A stretch of DNA of 64,000 nt from Marinobacter azerbaijanicus (GTDB taxonomy: Bacteria > Pseudomonadota > Gammaproteobacteria > Pseudomonadales > Oleiphilaceae). The stretch covers positions 62,001 through 126,000 of the forward strand of contig NZ_JASSVS010000005.1 in NCBI RefSeq assembly GCF_030250645.1, read 5' to 3'. Each line of letters opens with the position of its first letter. The first letter of the stretch is position 1. Shown piece by piece: positions 17,371 to 26,104 of this stretch. The notes under the pieces are model-generated. The model was not told the origin of the DNA, made no database searches, and saw only the letters and a list, made by a program, of their open reading frames with translations. A program made the translations under genes and the position numbers.

Positions 17371-18177
17371 ATGAACATGGGTAAGATTGCACCAAAACGC
17401 CTCGCAGACAGCATTGTCGAGGAACTGGAGAACATGATTCTGGAAGGCACCCTGCAGCCCGGGGAGCGGCTGCCCGCCGAACGCACGCTGGCTGAGCGGT
17501 TTGGCGTATCCCGCCCGTCATTGCGGGAAGCTGTACAAAGGCTGGCCACCAAAGGCCTGCTGGTCAGCCGCCAGGGCGGCGGCCACTTTGTGGCGGAATC
17601 ACTGGGGTCAAGCTTTACTGACCCGCTGATTGCCCTGCTGGAGGGGCGCCCGGATGCCCAGCGGGACCTGCTGGAATACCGACGAACCCTGGAAGCAGAC
17701 TGCGCCTATTACGCCGCGCTCCGAGCAACCGCAGTGGATAAGACGCACCTGAAAGCCGCATACGAAACCCTGCATGCCTGCTATGCATCGGGGAACAGCA
17801 GTGACCTGGGCGAGGAAGGATCAGCCGACGCGCGGTTTCATCTGGCCATTGCCGAAGCCAGCCACAATGTGGTTCTGCTGCACACCATCCGGGGGTTGTT
17901 CAGCCTGCTGAAAACCAACGTGGTCGCCAACATCGGAGACATGTACGCCAGGGACAGGAAGACACGAAGCGAACTTATGGAACAGCATCGTTTGCTGTTT
18001 GAGGCTATTATCGAAGGCCGCGCGGATGATGCCAGACATTTCGCCGGGCATCATATCCAGTACGCCCTGCAGGCGCTATCCGAACAGAACGAAAGTGACC
18101 GCAGACTGGAACGCTCACTTCGCAGGAACAGCCAGGGCACAACGGCAATCCCGGGAAAGCCTGCCAGAGAACACTGA
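17371..18177 (+). CDS. lldR: FCD-domain GntR-family regulator, LldR-like
   Basis: A 268-residue regulator. The N-terminal winged HTH (ERLPAERTLAERFGVSRPSLREAVQRLATKGLL) is followed by an FCD ligand domain with conserved metal-ligand patterns (DARFHLAIAEASHNVVL and HIQYAL). I start at the ATG at 17371; a frame open back to 17263 would place the operator inside the gene. The divergent dld gene and the shared palindrome point to a lactate- or glycolate-responsive repressor. GlcC-type control of glycolate is the alternative. Confidence 0.85.
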   Translation: MNMGKIAPKRLADSIVEELENMILEGTLQPGERLPAERTLAERFGVSRPSLREAVQRLATKGLLVSRQGGGHFVAESLGSSFTDPLIALLEGRPDAQRDLLEYRRTLEADCAYYAALRATAVDKTHLKAAYETLHACYASGNSSDLGEEGSADARFHLAIAEASHNVVLLHTIRGLFSLLKTNVVANIGDMYARDRKTRSELMEQHRLLFEAIIEGRADDARHFAGHHIQYALQALSEQNESDRRLERSLRRNSQGTTAIPGKPAREH

Positions 18178-18180
18178 CAC

Positions 18181-19065
18181 TCAGTCCCGGTCGGCCCCGC
18201 GCAGCATGGCGTGCAGCAGTTCTTCCGCGTCGAACTTGGTCAGGGCTTCGTCTGCCCCCACCTGCTTGGCGTAGCTCACACTCATTTCGCTGTTGAGCGA
18301 GGTGTGAAGAATGATGTAAGGCTGCCGGAGGGAGCTGCTGTCCCTGACGTTGAAGGTGAGTTCGTAGCCGTCCAGCCCTGGCATTTCGATATCACTCACC
18401 AGGATATCTATGGGCCTGCCATCGCTATTGGCATTGATCATCAGATCCAGTGCATCCTGGCCGTTGGTGGTTACAAAGTAGGTGACGTCCTTGCTGTCCA
18501 GAGCATCGGACAGCTGCTTGCGTGCCACCTGGGAGTCGTCCACCAGCAGGATATTCAGGCCCTTCAGTGTCTCTCGCTGCACGTCTGTCAACACAACGTC
18601 GTGGGGATTGACGGACTCGGGATACACCCGGGCCAGAAGCAGTTCCACATCCAGCAACTGCACAATCTGGTCCTCGATAGTCACCAAACCGGTGATGAAA
18701 GCCCGGTCTCCAAGGCTCCTTGGCGGCGGCATCACATCCTTCCAGTCCGTCTCGACGATTTTCCGCACGCTGCGCACCAGGAAACCAATCTCCCTGCGCT
18801 GGATGTCGGTCACAATAATGGACGCGGTCTTGCGCTCTTCTGGCGTCAGTGGCTGATAACCAACCGCAGCAGCCATGTCGATGACCGGTACCGCCGAGCC
18901 CCGGAAACTCATGGTGCCTACAACCGCTGAATGGCTGTGGGGCAGCTTGGTCAGCGGAACAAACGGCATGATCTCGCGGATCTTGAGGGTGCCCAGGCCA
19001 AAAGGCCTATGGCTCGTCAGATAGAACAACAACAGTTTCTGCGGGTGCTTGGTGCCCTCGGCCAT
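18181..19065 (-). CDS. cheV: Chemotaxis coupling protein CheV
   Basis: A 294-residue fusion of an N-terminal CheW-like domain (residues 10-155; LTSHRPFGLGTLKIREIM, VIDMAAAVGY) and a C-terminal response-regulator receiver domain (ILLVDDSQVARKQL from 172, phospho-acceptor Asp225 in VSDIEMPG). It links chemoreceptors to CheA, with adaptation set by phosphorylation. It stands alone, convergent with lldR (three bases between the stops), and no other chemotaxis genes are present in the window. Confidence 0.93.
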   Translation of the reverse strand: MAEGTKHPQKLLLFYLTSHRPFGLGTLKIREIMPFVPLTKLPHSHSAVVGTMSFRGSAVPVIDMAAAVGYQPLTPEERKTASIIVTDIQRREIGFLVRSVRKIVETDWKDVMPPPRSLGDRAFITGLVTIEDQIVQLLDVELLLARVYPESVNPHDVVLTDVQRETLKGLNILLVDDSQVARKQLSDALDSKDVTYFVTTNGQDALDLMINANSDGRPIDILVSDIEMPGLDGYELTFNVRDSSSLRQPYIILHTSLNSEMSVSYAKQVGADEALTKFDAEELLHAMLRGADRD

Positions 19066-19181
19066 AACCTTGTAACCTGTCTGGAACTTTGCGAAAAGTT
19101 TAACAGGCCGACAATAACATGCCGGCCCCTCTGAAATTGTAAGATTTTGCAGCCGGCCGCCCTACCCGAGATGAACGCCCG

Positions 19182-20186
19182 ATGAAGAACCTGACCTTCT
19201 CTTCCCACTACGCCAGGTCCGTCCTTTACGGCCTTGAGAAGGCGGGCGGCTATTCCGACGAACTACTACGTAATAACGGCATTGACCCGGAATTCATTAA
19301 CTCACCACGGGCGAGGGTACCTACCGAGCAGTTTATACGTCTGTTCCGCCTGGTCTGGGGCAAACTCGATGACGAATTCATGGGCCGCACCAGGCAGCCC
19401 TGTCGCGTCGGGCACTTTCATCTGATGGGTTCGCTGGTGGTGCACAGCGCCAATCTGGAGGAGGTGATCCGCCAGAGCATTCGCTGTTACCGGCTGTTCT
19501 CGGACGACATCGTGATTGAGCTGGATACCAGCGGCGAAGAGGTGGAACTGAGCATTACCCACCGCCACCCGGAGCTGGACCCGGACAACTTCCTGGTGGA
19601 GTGGCTGCTGATGGTGTGGCATCGCCTGGTCGGCTGGCTGATTGGCCGCAAGATCGTGCTCAGCCATGCCACCTTTCAGCACGGTCTGCCGCACCACTTT
19701 GATGAATATCGCTTTGTGTTTCCCTGCCAGTGTTTCTTCAATCGCGACCGCAACAGCCTGTTTTTCAGCCACAACTATCTGGACATGCCGGTGACGCGAA
19801 CGCCGGAGGAGCTGGACGAATTTATCGCGCAGTCGCCCCGTAACCTGCTGATCTGGACAGATGAGGACGACAGCCTCACCACCCGGGTGCGGCAGATTCT
19901 GGAGAGTGTCGAGGACGAGCGGTTACCCACCCAGGAGCAGATGGCCGAACAACTGCACATGACGGCCTATACCCTGTCGCGGAAACTGAAAGCGGAGGGC
20001 AGTTCCTACCAGAAGATCAAGGATAACCTGCGGCGGGATCAGGCGGTGATCATGCTCACGCGGCAGAACCTGACGGTGTCCGAGATTTCGTCACAGCTGG
20101 GATTTGCCGAGCCCGGCGCTTTTTCCCGTGCCTTCAAGCACTGGACCGGGCTCAGCCCACTGGCCTACCGCAAGCAGGACCAGTAG
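19182..20186 (+). CDS. AraC-family transcriptional regulator
   Basis: A 334-residue protein with an N-terminal Arabinose_bd-type ligand domain (FHLMGSLVVHSANLEEVIRQSIRCYRLF) and a C-terminal pair of HTH motifs (TQEQMAEQLHMTAYTLSRKLKAEGSSY and VSEISSQLGFAEPGAFSRAFKHWTGLSPLAYRK). It is the OruR/ArgR-like subgroup that often controls neighbouring catabolic genes. It is convergent with the thiolase gene (12 bases apart). The target is unknown. The ribosome-binding site is weak. Confidence 0.88.
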   Translation: MKNLTFSSHYARSVLYGLEKAGGYSDELLRNNGIDPEFINSPRARVPTEQFIRLFRLVWGKLDDEFMGRTRQPCRVGHFHLMGSLVVHSANLEEVIRQSIRCYRLFSDDIVIELDTSGEEVELSITHRHPELDPDNFLVEWLLMVWHRLVGWLIGRKIVLSHATFQHGLPHHFDEYRFVFPCQCFFNRDRNSLFFSHNYLDMPVTRTPEELDEFIAQSPRNLLIWTDEDDSLTTRVRQILESVEDERLPTQEQMAEQLHMTAYTLSRKLKAEGSSYQKIKDNLRRDQAVIMLTRQNLTVSEISSQLGFAEPGAFSRAFKHWTGLSPLAYRKQDQ

Positions 20187-20198
20187 TTCACTCTGCGA

Positions 20199-21380
20199 TT
20201 ACAGCAGTTCGATCGCTACCGCAGTTCCTTCTCCGCCACCAATGCACAGGGATGCCACACCGCGCTTGAGGCCACGCTGTTTCAGGGCATTGATCAGGGT
20301 GACCATGATGCGCGAGCCGGAGGAGCCGATGGGGTGGCCCAGGGCACAGGCGCCGCCGTGGACGTTGACTTTGTCGGCGTCCAGACCAAGCTCGTTGATG
20401 GCCGCCAGGGTGACCACTGCAAAGGCTTCGTTGATTTCGAACAGGTCCACGTCGTCGCGGCTCCAGCCAGCCTTTTTCAGTACCTTTTCGATGGCACCGA
20501 TGGGCGCGAGGGTGAACTCGGACGGCAGGCGGGCATGGGTGGCGTGAGCCACTATGCGTGCCTGGGGTGTGAGGCCACGCTTTTCGGCTTCTTCACGTGT
20601 GGCCAGCACCATGGCGGAGGCGCCGTCACTGATGGAACTGGAGTTGGCGGCGGTCACGGAGCCGTCTTTGGCGAAGGCCGGTTTCAGCTGGGGGATCTTT
20701 TCCGGTTTGGCTTTGCCCGGTTGTTCGTCGGTGTCGACCACGGTGTCGCCGCCACGCCCGGAGACGGTCACCGGGGTGATTTCGTCAGTGAAGCCGCCGT
20801 TCTTGATGGCCGCCAGCGAGCGCTTGAGGGAGGCAATGGCAAAGTTGTCCATGGCTTCGCGGCTGATATCGTATTTGTCCGCGGTGCGCTGGGCGAATAC
20901 GCCCATGAGGCCGCCTTCGTAGGCGTCTTCAAGGCCGTCGAGGAACATGGAGTCCATGACCTGGCCGTGGCCCATGCGGTAACCGCCGCGGGCTTTGGGC
21001 AGCAGGTAGGGTGCCTGGCTCATGTTTTCCATGCCGCCGGCGATCATGATGCTGTTGGTGCCGGCCTTGATCTGGTCGTGGGCCATGATGACGGCCTGCA
21101 TGCCGGAGCCGCACATTTTGTTGATGGTGGTGCAGCCGGTTGAATCAGGGATGCCGGAGGCGCGGGAGGCCTGGCGTGCAGGCGCCTGGCCGAGGGCGGC
21201 GGGCAGTACGCAGCCCATGATGACTTCCTGGATGTCTGCCGGTTGCAGGCCGGCTCTTTCGATGGCTGCCTTGATGGAGGTGGCGCCCAGGTCCGGCGAA
21301 CGCACGGTGCTGAGGTCGCCCATCATTCCGCCCATGGGGGTTCTGGCGGAGCCTGCGATTACTACGTCGTTGCTGTTCAT
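20199..21380 (-). CDS. Acetyl-CoA acyltransferase (thiolase)
   Basis: A 393-residue thiolase. The acylated Cys90 is in NKMCGSGMQAV, the catalytic His is in GGACALGHPIGSSG near 350, and the second Cys is in SLCIGGGEGTAV near 380. The start ATG at 21380 is the family-typical MNSNDVVIAGSARTP; the open frame upstream reaches into the structured intergenic element and is not coding. It forms an acyl-CoA degradation set with the upstream acyl-CoA dehydrogenase and SDR, catalysing the final thiolytic cleavage or, in reverse, acetoacetyl-CoA synthesis. Confidence 0.92.
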   Translation of the reverse strand: MNSNDVVIAGSARTPMGGMMGDLSTVRSPDLGATSIKAAIERAGLQPADIQEVIMGCVLPAALGQAPARQASRASGIPDSTGCTTINKMCGSGMQAVIMAHDQIKAGTNSIMIAGGMENMSQAPYLLPKARGGYRMGHGQVMDSMFLDGLEDAYEGGLMGVFAQRTADKYDISREAMDNFAIASLKRSLAAIKNGGFTDEITPVTVSGRGGDTVVDTDEQPGKAKPEKIPQLKPAFAKDGSVTAANSSSISDGASAMVLATREEAEKRGLTPQARIVAHATHARLPSEFTLAPIGAIEKVLKKAGWSRDDVDLFEINEAFAVVTLAAINELGLDADKVNVHGGACALGHPIGSSGSRIMVTLINALKQRGLKRGVASLCIGGGEGTAVAIELL

Positions 21381-21413
21381 TTCTTTAATCCTCTGGTTTC
21401 GGTGCAAGACCGT

Positions 21414-21511
21414 GTGGGTGACCTTCCTCCGGGACACGCTGTAAATACGTCCCTGTACGCTCGACAAAAGCCATCCATGGCTTTTGACGGTCCCGGAGGA
21501 AGGTCACCCAC
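21414..21511 (-). ncRNA. Structured intergenic element A: long stem enclosing two GGA-loop hairpins
   Basis: Bases 21414-21434 pair perfectly with 21491-21511 (21 bp). Read on the minus strand, the enclosed 56 bases hold a hairpin CAAAAGCCA-TGGA-TGGCTTTTG and a second small hairpin around TACAGGGACGTA, followed by TTTACAGCGTG. It lies between the acyl-CoA dehydrogenase stop and the thiolase start, read in the direction of transcription. The element family is described at B, C and D. Confidence 0.75.
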
Positions 21512-21547
21512 CCGGCGCCCAAATTGTGAGACGGATGATCGTCTTGG

Positions 21548-22699
21548 CTATGCTTTACCCAAGACAGACCGGGCAATAATTTCTTTCATCACCTCGGATG
21601 TACCGCCGTAGATTCTTTGTACCCTCGCGTCGATAAACGCACGCGAAATCGGGTACTCGCTGGTATAGCCGTAACCGCCGAACAACTGCAGACAACCATC
21701 CGCTACCCGGCACTGCATTTCCGTGGCGCTGTATTTCGCCATGGAAGCTGTCGGGGCGTCGAGTTCGCCTTTCTCATACAGATCGATGCATTCGTCGACG
21801 AAAGCGCGATTCACACGGCAGTCGGTTTCCATGCGTGCGATTTCGAAGCGGGTGTTTTGCAGTTGGGCCAGTTTCTGGCCGAACAGTTCCCGTTCCTGGG
21901 AATAGGCGATAGTCAGGTCCAGGGCGCCGCGTGCGGCGGCGACGCCGAGAGCGCCGATGACCAGGCGTTCGCGGGGGAGTTCGCGCATCAGGTACATGAA
22001 GCCCTGGCCTTCTTCACCCAGCAATGCCGACGCAGGGATACGCATGTCGGAGAAGAACAATTCCGAGGTGTCGCCGGAGTGCTGGCCGATTTTGTCGAGG
22101 TTGCGGCCTTTGCTGTAGCCGGGCAACGAGGTGTCTACCAGGAACAGGCTGATGCCACGGGCACCCGCCTTGGGGTCGGTTTTAGCGGCGACGATGACCA
22201 TGTCGGCGTGCTGGCCGTTGGTGATGAAGGTCTTCGAGCCGTTGAGGATGTAGTCGTCCCCGTCTTTCACCGCGCTGGTGCGGATGGCCTGGAGGTCGCT
22301 GCCGGCGCCGGGTTCGGTCATGGCGATGGCGCCGACGGCTTCGCCGGAGACCATTTTCGGCAGCCAGTACTGGCGCTGTTCTTCGTTGCCGATGTGGCTG
22401 AGGTACGGCGCGACGATGTCGGAGTGGACCATCACGTTGGTGGAGAGGGCGCCGAAGCCCATGCGGGCCATTTCTTCGCCTACCACCACGGAGTACAGGA
22501 AGGGCGCGCCGCAGCCGCCCCAGTCTTCGGGTACGTCGACGCACAGCATGCCGGCGTTGCCCAGGGTGTTCCAGAGTTCCCGGGGTACGATGCCGGATTT
22601 TTCCCAGGCTTCGTAGTGAGGTGTTACCTCGGTTTCCAGGGCCTTGATGACGGATTCCCGGAACATCTCGAGTTCTTCTTTATCAACAACGCTGGTCAT
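21548..22699 (-). CDS. Acyl-CoA dehydrogenase
   Basis: A 383-residue FAD enzyme that introduces the alpha,beta double bond in an acyl-CoA. Signature motifs: AMTEPGAGSDLQAIRTSA, LFGGYGYTSEYPISRAFIDARVQRIYGGTSEVMKEII, the latter matching the C-terminal CoA-binding/catalytic region of short/medium- or long-chain family members. The ATG at 22699 is preceded by AAGGAG. It lies 31 bases downstream of the SDR gene in the same operon. The chain-length preference cannot be told from sequence alone. Confidence 0.9.
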   Translation of the reverse strand: MTSVVDKEELEMFRESVIKALETEVTPHYEAWEKSGIVPRELWNTLGNAGMLCVDVPEDWGGCGAPFLYSVVVGEEMARMGFGALSTNVMVHSDIVAPYLSHIGNEEQRQYWLPKMVSGEAVGAIAMTEPGAGSDLQAIRTSAVKDGDDYILNGSKTFITNGQHADMVIVAAKTDPKAGARGISLFLVDTSLPGYSKGRNLDKIGQHSGDTSELFFSDMRIPASALLGEEGQGFMYLMRELPRERLVIGALGVAAARGALDLTIAYSQERELFGQKLAQLQNTRFEIARMETDCRVNRAFVDECIDLYEKGELDAPTASMAKYSATEMQCRVADGCLQLFGGYGYTSEYPISRAFIDARVQRIYGGTSEVMKEIIARSVLGKA

Positions 22700-22730
22700 G
22701 GTTGTCTCCTTCATTTGCTCGGGCGCCAGG

Positions 22731-23492
22731 TTACTTGGGCGCCATTCGCAGGGCGTTGTCGAGGCGGATTACCTCGCCGTTGAGGATCGGGTTGCGCACC
22801 ATCTGGTCCACCAGCATGCCGAATTCCTCGGCCTTGCCCAGGCGCTTGGGGAACGGCAGGGTGGCGGCCAGGCTGTCCTGCACTTCCTGGGGCATGCCGG
22901 CCATCATCGGGGTCATGAAGATTCCCGGGGCGATGGTGTTCACGCGGATGCCTTCCCGCGCCAGTTCCCGCGCGGACTGAAGGGTCATGGCGACAACGCC
23001 GCCCTTGGAAGCGCTATAGGCGGCCTGGCCGATCTGGCCTTCGAAGGCCGCCACGGATGCGGTGGAGATCACCACGCCCCGTTCGCCATCGGCGTTGGGC
23101 TCGCGCTGGGCCATGTCGGCGGCAGCCAGGCGCATGATGTTGAAGGTGCCAATCAGGTTGACCTGGATAACCTTGTTAAAGTTCTCCAGCGGCATGGGGC
23201 CTTCCTTGCCGAGGATCTTGGCGGCAGGCGCAATGCCGGCACAGTTGACGGCGATACCGCACAAACCGTGTGCGTCGCGGGCCGCTTTTACGGCAGCTTC
23301 GGCGCTTTCCGCGGAGGACACGTCACACTCGATGAATACGCCACCAATATCTTTTGCCACTGCTTCGCCCTGCTCTTTCTGCAGATCGAAAATGGCAACC
23401 TTGCAGCCTGCAGCTGCCAGAGCGCGGGCTGCGCCTTCGCCAAGGCCTGAAGCACCGCCGGTCACAATGGCTGGTACACCCTTAAATTCCAT
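22731..23492 (-). CDS. SDR 3-hydroxyacyl-CoA dehydrogenase (HSD17B10-like)
   Basis: A 253-residue SDR with TGGASGLG (11-18), NCAGIAPA, VISTASVAAFEGQIGQAAYSASKGG carrying the catalytic Ser, Tyr and Lys, and the terminal LDNALRMAPK. It closely resembles the type-II 3-hydroxyacyl-CoA dehydrogenase group (HSD17B10/FadB2-like), which oxidises 3-hydroxyacyl-CoA, including 2-methyl-3-hydroxybutyryl-CoA of isoleucine breakdown. It is the first gene of the SDR, acyl-CoA dehydrogenase, thiolase operon. No hydratase is present, so one must be supplied elsewhere. Confidence 0.9.
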   Translation of the reverse strand: MEFKGVPAIVTGGASGLGEGAARALAAAGCKVAIFDLQKEQGEAVAKDIGGVFIECDVSSAESAEAAVKAARDAHGLCGIAVNCAGIAPAAKILGKEGPMPLENFNKVIQVNLIGTFNIMRLAAADMAQREPNADGERGVVISTASVAAFEGQIGQAAYSASKGGVVAMTLQSARELAREGIRVNTIAPGIFMTPMMAGMPQEVQDSLAATLPFPKRLGKAEEFGMLVDQMVRNPILNGEVIRLDNALRMAPK

Positions 23493-23679
23493 GTTTACCT
23501 CCTGATAGCAACGTCACCGGCAAAGCCCAGGGCTCGCCGGCGAACAGTTCGAATTCTGGTATGGGGTCAGTCTGTCTCAGTCACCTCCTGGGCGCCATGA
23601 CATAACCGGGCAGGAAATTTGATAAAAATTGACACTCCGGAGCCACTTTCCTGTGGGCCCCGGAATCTACCGCTTGCGG

Positions 23680-25308
23680 TCAGAGCTTTTTGGCGTCGTC
23701 CCGCAACACAAACTTCTGGATCTTGCCGGTGGAGGTTTTTGGCAAGTCAGTGAACACAATGGTCTTGGGTGCCTTGAACTTTGCCATCCGCTCCCGACAG
23801 AAAGCGATGATATCTTCTTCGCTGACGTCCCCTGCCTCAGGCTTCAGAGTGACGAAGGCGCAGGGTGTCTCACCCCACTTTTCATCAGGCCTGGCCACCA
23901 CAGCAGCTTCGAGAATATCCGGGTGACGGTAGAGCACATCCTCCACTTCAATGGTGGAAATGTTCTCGCCACCGGAGATGATGATGTCCTTCAGGCGGTC
24001 TTTGATTTCTGCGTAGCCATCCGGATGCCATACCGCCAGGTCACCGGTATGGAACCAGCCGCCCCGCAGAGCTTCTTCGGTAGCCTTGGGATTTTTCAGG
24101 TAGCCCTTCATCACCGTGTTGCCACGCAGGAAGATCTCGCCGATGGTTTTACCGTCTTTCGGCACGGCCTCCATGCTGTCCGGATCCCCCACCATCATAC
24201 CGGCGAGGGTATGGTAACGAACCCCCTGCCGCGCCTTGATGCGGGCACGGTCTTCCACCGGAAGTTCGTCCCATTCGGATTTCCAGGCGCACACGGTCAC
24301 CGGGCCATATACCTCAGTAAGGCCATAGACATGGGTCACCTGGATACCCATACCCTCAATCGCTTCAATAACCTTGGCCGGCGGCGCAGCCCCAGCGGTC
24401 ATCGCCTGAACCGTATGGCTGAAGCTGGATTTGGAAGCCTCGGAAGCGCCCAGCAGGGTATTCAGCACAATCGGCGCGCCACACATATGGCTGACTTTGT
24501 GTTCACTGATTAACTGAAGGATCTTCTCCGGGTCTACCTTGCGCAGGCACACGTGGGTGCCGGCAAAGGCGGTAATGGTCCAGGGGAAACACCAGCCGTT
24601 GCAGTGAAACATCGGTAGCGTCCACAGATACACCGGATGCATGCCCATGGACCACACCGCCTGGTTGCCCATGGCGTTTTCATAGGCCCCGCGATGGTGA
24701 TACACCACCCCTTTCGGATTACCGGTGGTACCGGAGGTATAACACAGCGAAATGGCATCCCACTCATCCGCCGGCATCTGCCAGTCAAACTGCGGATCGC
24801 CACCGGCCAGGAAGTCCTCGTAGTCCAGGTCACTCACCTGAGTGCCGCCACCAGCAAACTCAGGATCATTAACATCAACCACCTGGGGCGGGTTATCCAA
24901 CAGGCCAAGCGCCTCATTAATGACCTCGCCAAACTCCCGGTCTGCAATCAGCACCTTGGCCTCGCCGTGCTCCAGCATGAAGGCGATGGTCTTCGCGTCC
25001 AGGCGTGTGTTCAGTGCATTCAGCACCGCGCCCAGCATGGGAACACCAAAATGACATTCCAGCATTTCCGGGATATTCGGCAGCATCGCCGCCACCGTAT
25101 CCCCCTTGCCCACGCCCTTCGAGGCCAGGGCAGACGAGAGGCGCCGGCAGCGTTCATAGGTTTCCTGCCAGTTACGGCGGGTTTTGCCGTGAATCACGGC
25201 CGGATATTCCGGGTACACACTGGCGGTACGCACCAGGAAATCCAGCGGTGTCAGGGCAGCGTGGTTTGCATCGGTGGGCTCGAGGCCCTGATCAAAGATC
25301 GAAGCCAT
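23680..25308 (-). CDS. Acyl-CoA ligase (AMP-binding)
   Basis: A 542-residue ANL enzyme with P-loop [56 protein letters not shown] and the C-terminal catalytic lysine K529 in TGKIQKF. It is a clear paralogue of the ligase at 5897-7507, with the same AlkK-like type. It is divergent from liuR, so the LiuR palindrome at 25448-25459 may control it too, which would tie it to branched-chain or fatty-acid use. A hairpin on the minus strand about 10-40 bases past its stop may end transcription weakly. Confidence 0.9.
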   Translation of the reverse strand: MASIFDQGLEPTDANHAALTPLDFLVRTASVYPEYPAVIHGKTRRNWQETYERCRRLSSALASKGVGKGDTVAAMLPNIPEMLECHFGVPMLGAVLNALNTRLDAKTIAFMLEHGEAKVLIADREFGEVINEALGLLDNPPQVVDVNDPEFAGGGTQVSDLDYEDFLAGGDPQFDWQMPADEWDAISLCYTSGTTGNPKGVVYHHRGAYENAMGNQAVWSMGMHPVYLWTLPMFHCNGWCFPWTITAFAGTHVCLRKVDPEKILQLISEHKVSHMCGAPIVLNTLLGASEASKSSFSHTVQAMTAGAAPPAKVIEAIEGMGIQVTHVYGLTEVYGPVTVCAWKSEWDELPVEDRARIKARQGVRYHTLAGMMVGDPDSMEAVPKDGKTIGEIFLRGNTVMKGYLKNPKATEEALRGGWFHTGDLAVWHPDGYAEIKDRLKDIIISGGENISTIEVEDVLYRHPDILEAAVVARPDEKWGETPCAFVTLKPEAGDVSEEDIIAFCRERMAKFKAPKTIVFTDLPKTSTGKIQKFVLRDDAKKL

Positions 25309-25447
25309 ACAGGTCTCCTGATGTTGTTGTTCTGGATTGGTATCCTGTCCACATGACTATAGGGCAACGGACTGGTTTTGACACTTCCACCTTACGCTGA
25401 ACAATTTTTCTGCTCACCACCCTAATTCAAGCCTGAAAATACTTTAC

Positions 25448-25459
25448 GTTTACGTAAAC
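25448..25459. promoter_or_regulatory. LiuR operator candidate
   Basis: GTTTACGTAAAC is a perfect 12-base palindrome inside the longer TTTACGTTTACGTAAACTTTA context, 34 bases upstream of the liuR start and between divergent liuR and the ligase. TTTACGT-type palindromes are the sites I recall for LiuR in proteobacterial branched-chain amino-acid regulons. The exact promoter boxes were not resolved. Confidence 0.7.
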
Positions 25460-25493
25460 TTTATCTAACCTAAGTCTAAAAAAGGAAACCGCC

Positions 25494-25940
25494 ATGGACA
25501 TCAAGAAAACTTACAGCATCAGTGAGCTCGCGAAGGAGTTCGATGTCACGACGCGAAGCGTACGTTTTTACGAAGATCAGGGCCTGCTCCACCCCACCCG
25601 GCGCGGACAGACCCGCATCTTCAGCTCCAAAGACCGGGTGCGCCTGAAGCTGATCCTGCGCGGCAAGCGCATGGGCTTTTCCCTGGCGGAAACCAAGGAG
25701 CTGTTCGACCTGTGGGACGAAACCCTCAGCGGTAACGAAAAACAGCTCCTGCTGATGCTGGACACCCTGGCCCGCAAACGGGCGCAGCTGGAACAGCAGA
25801 AAAACGACATTGCCCAGGCGGAAATGGAAATGGATACGGCAGAGGCAAGATGCCGCGAAGCGCTTGCTGATCTACAGAAGAAAAAGCGTCAACAGAACAA
25901 GGCACAGGCAGTAGAACCAGAATCACTTGAACAGAAGTAA
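25494..25940 (+). CDS. liuR: MerR-family regulator of leucine/isovalerate catabolism, LiuR
   Basis: A 148-residue MerR protein: N-terminal winged HTH (YSISELAKEFDVTTRSVRFYEDQGLL), wing RRGQTRIFSSKDRVRLKLI, then a coiled-coil dimerisation helix (about 85-130) and a lysine/glutamine-rich tail. It lacks the cysteines of metal-sensing MerR proteins. Position directly upstream of liuABCDE, with a palindrome in its own promoter region, identifies it as LiuR. AAGGA lies about eight bases before the ATG. Confidence 0.9.
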   Translation: MDIKKTYSISELAKEFDVTTRSVRFYEDQGLLHPTRRGQTRIFSSKDRVRLKLILRGKRMGFSLAETKELFDLWDETLSGNEKQLLLMLDTLARKRAQLEQQKNDIAQAEMEMDTAEARCREALADLQKKKRQQNKAQAVEPESLEQK

Positions 25941-25946
25941 CGGGAA

Positions 25947-26061
25947 TGACAAGGCAAGCGGGCAGGGCTTCCGAAACACGCTGTAGATACATCCCTGTAC
26001 GCTCGGCTCCGCCATCCATGGCTCCGCACGGTTTCGGAAGCCCTGCCCGCTCACCTTGTCA
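25947..26061 (-). ncRNA. Structured intergenic element B: long stem enclosing two GGA-loop hairpins
   Basis: Bases 25958-25977 pair perfectly with 26031-26050, and pairing continues outward to 25947/26061 with two mismatches (about 31 bp). Read on the minus strand the core holds GCCA-TGGA-TGGC and GTACAGGGATGTA, then TCTACAGCGT. The second hairpin contains GTACAGGGATGT, an exact match to the CsrA SELEX consensus RUACARGGAUGU. Unlike A, C and D, the GGA strand here is opposite to the flanking genes. Confidence 0.7.
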
Positions 26062-26104
26062 GCCAACTCTCTGCGAAGATCACAAGATCAAAAGGTAGCC
26101 AACA

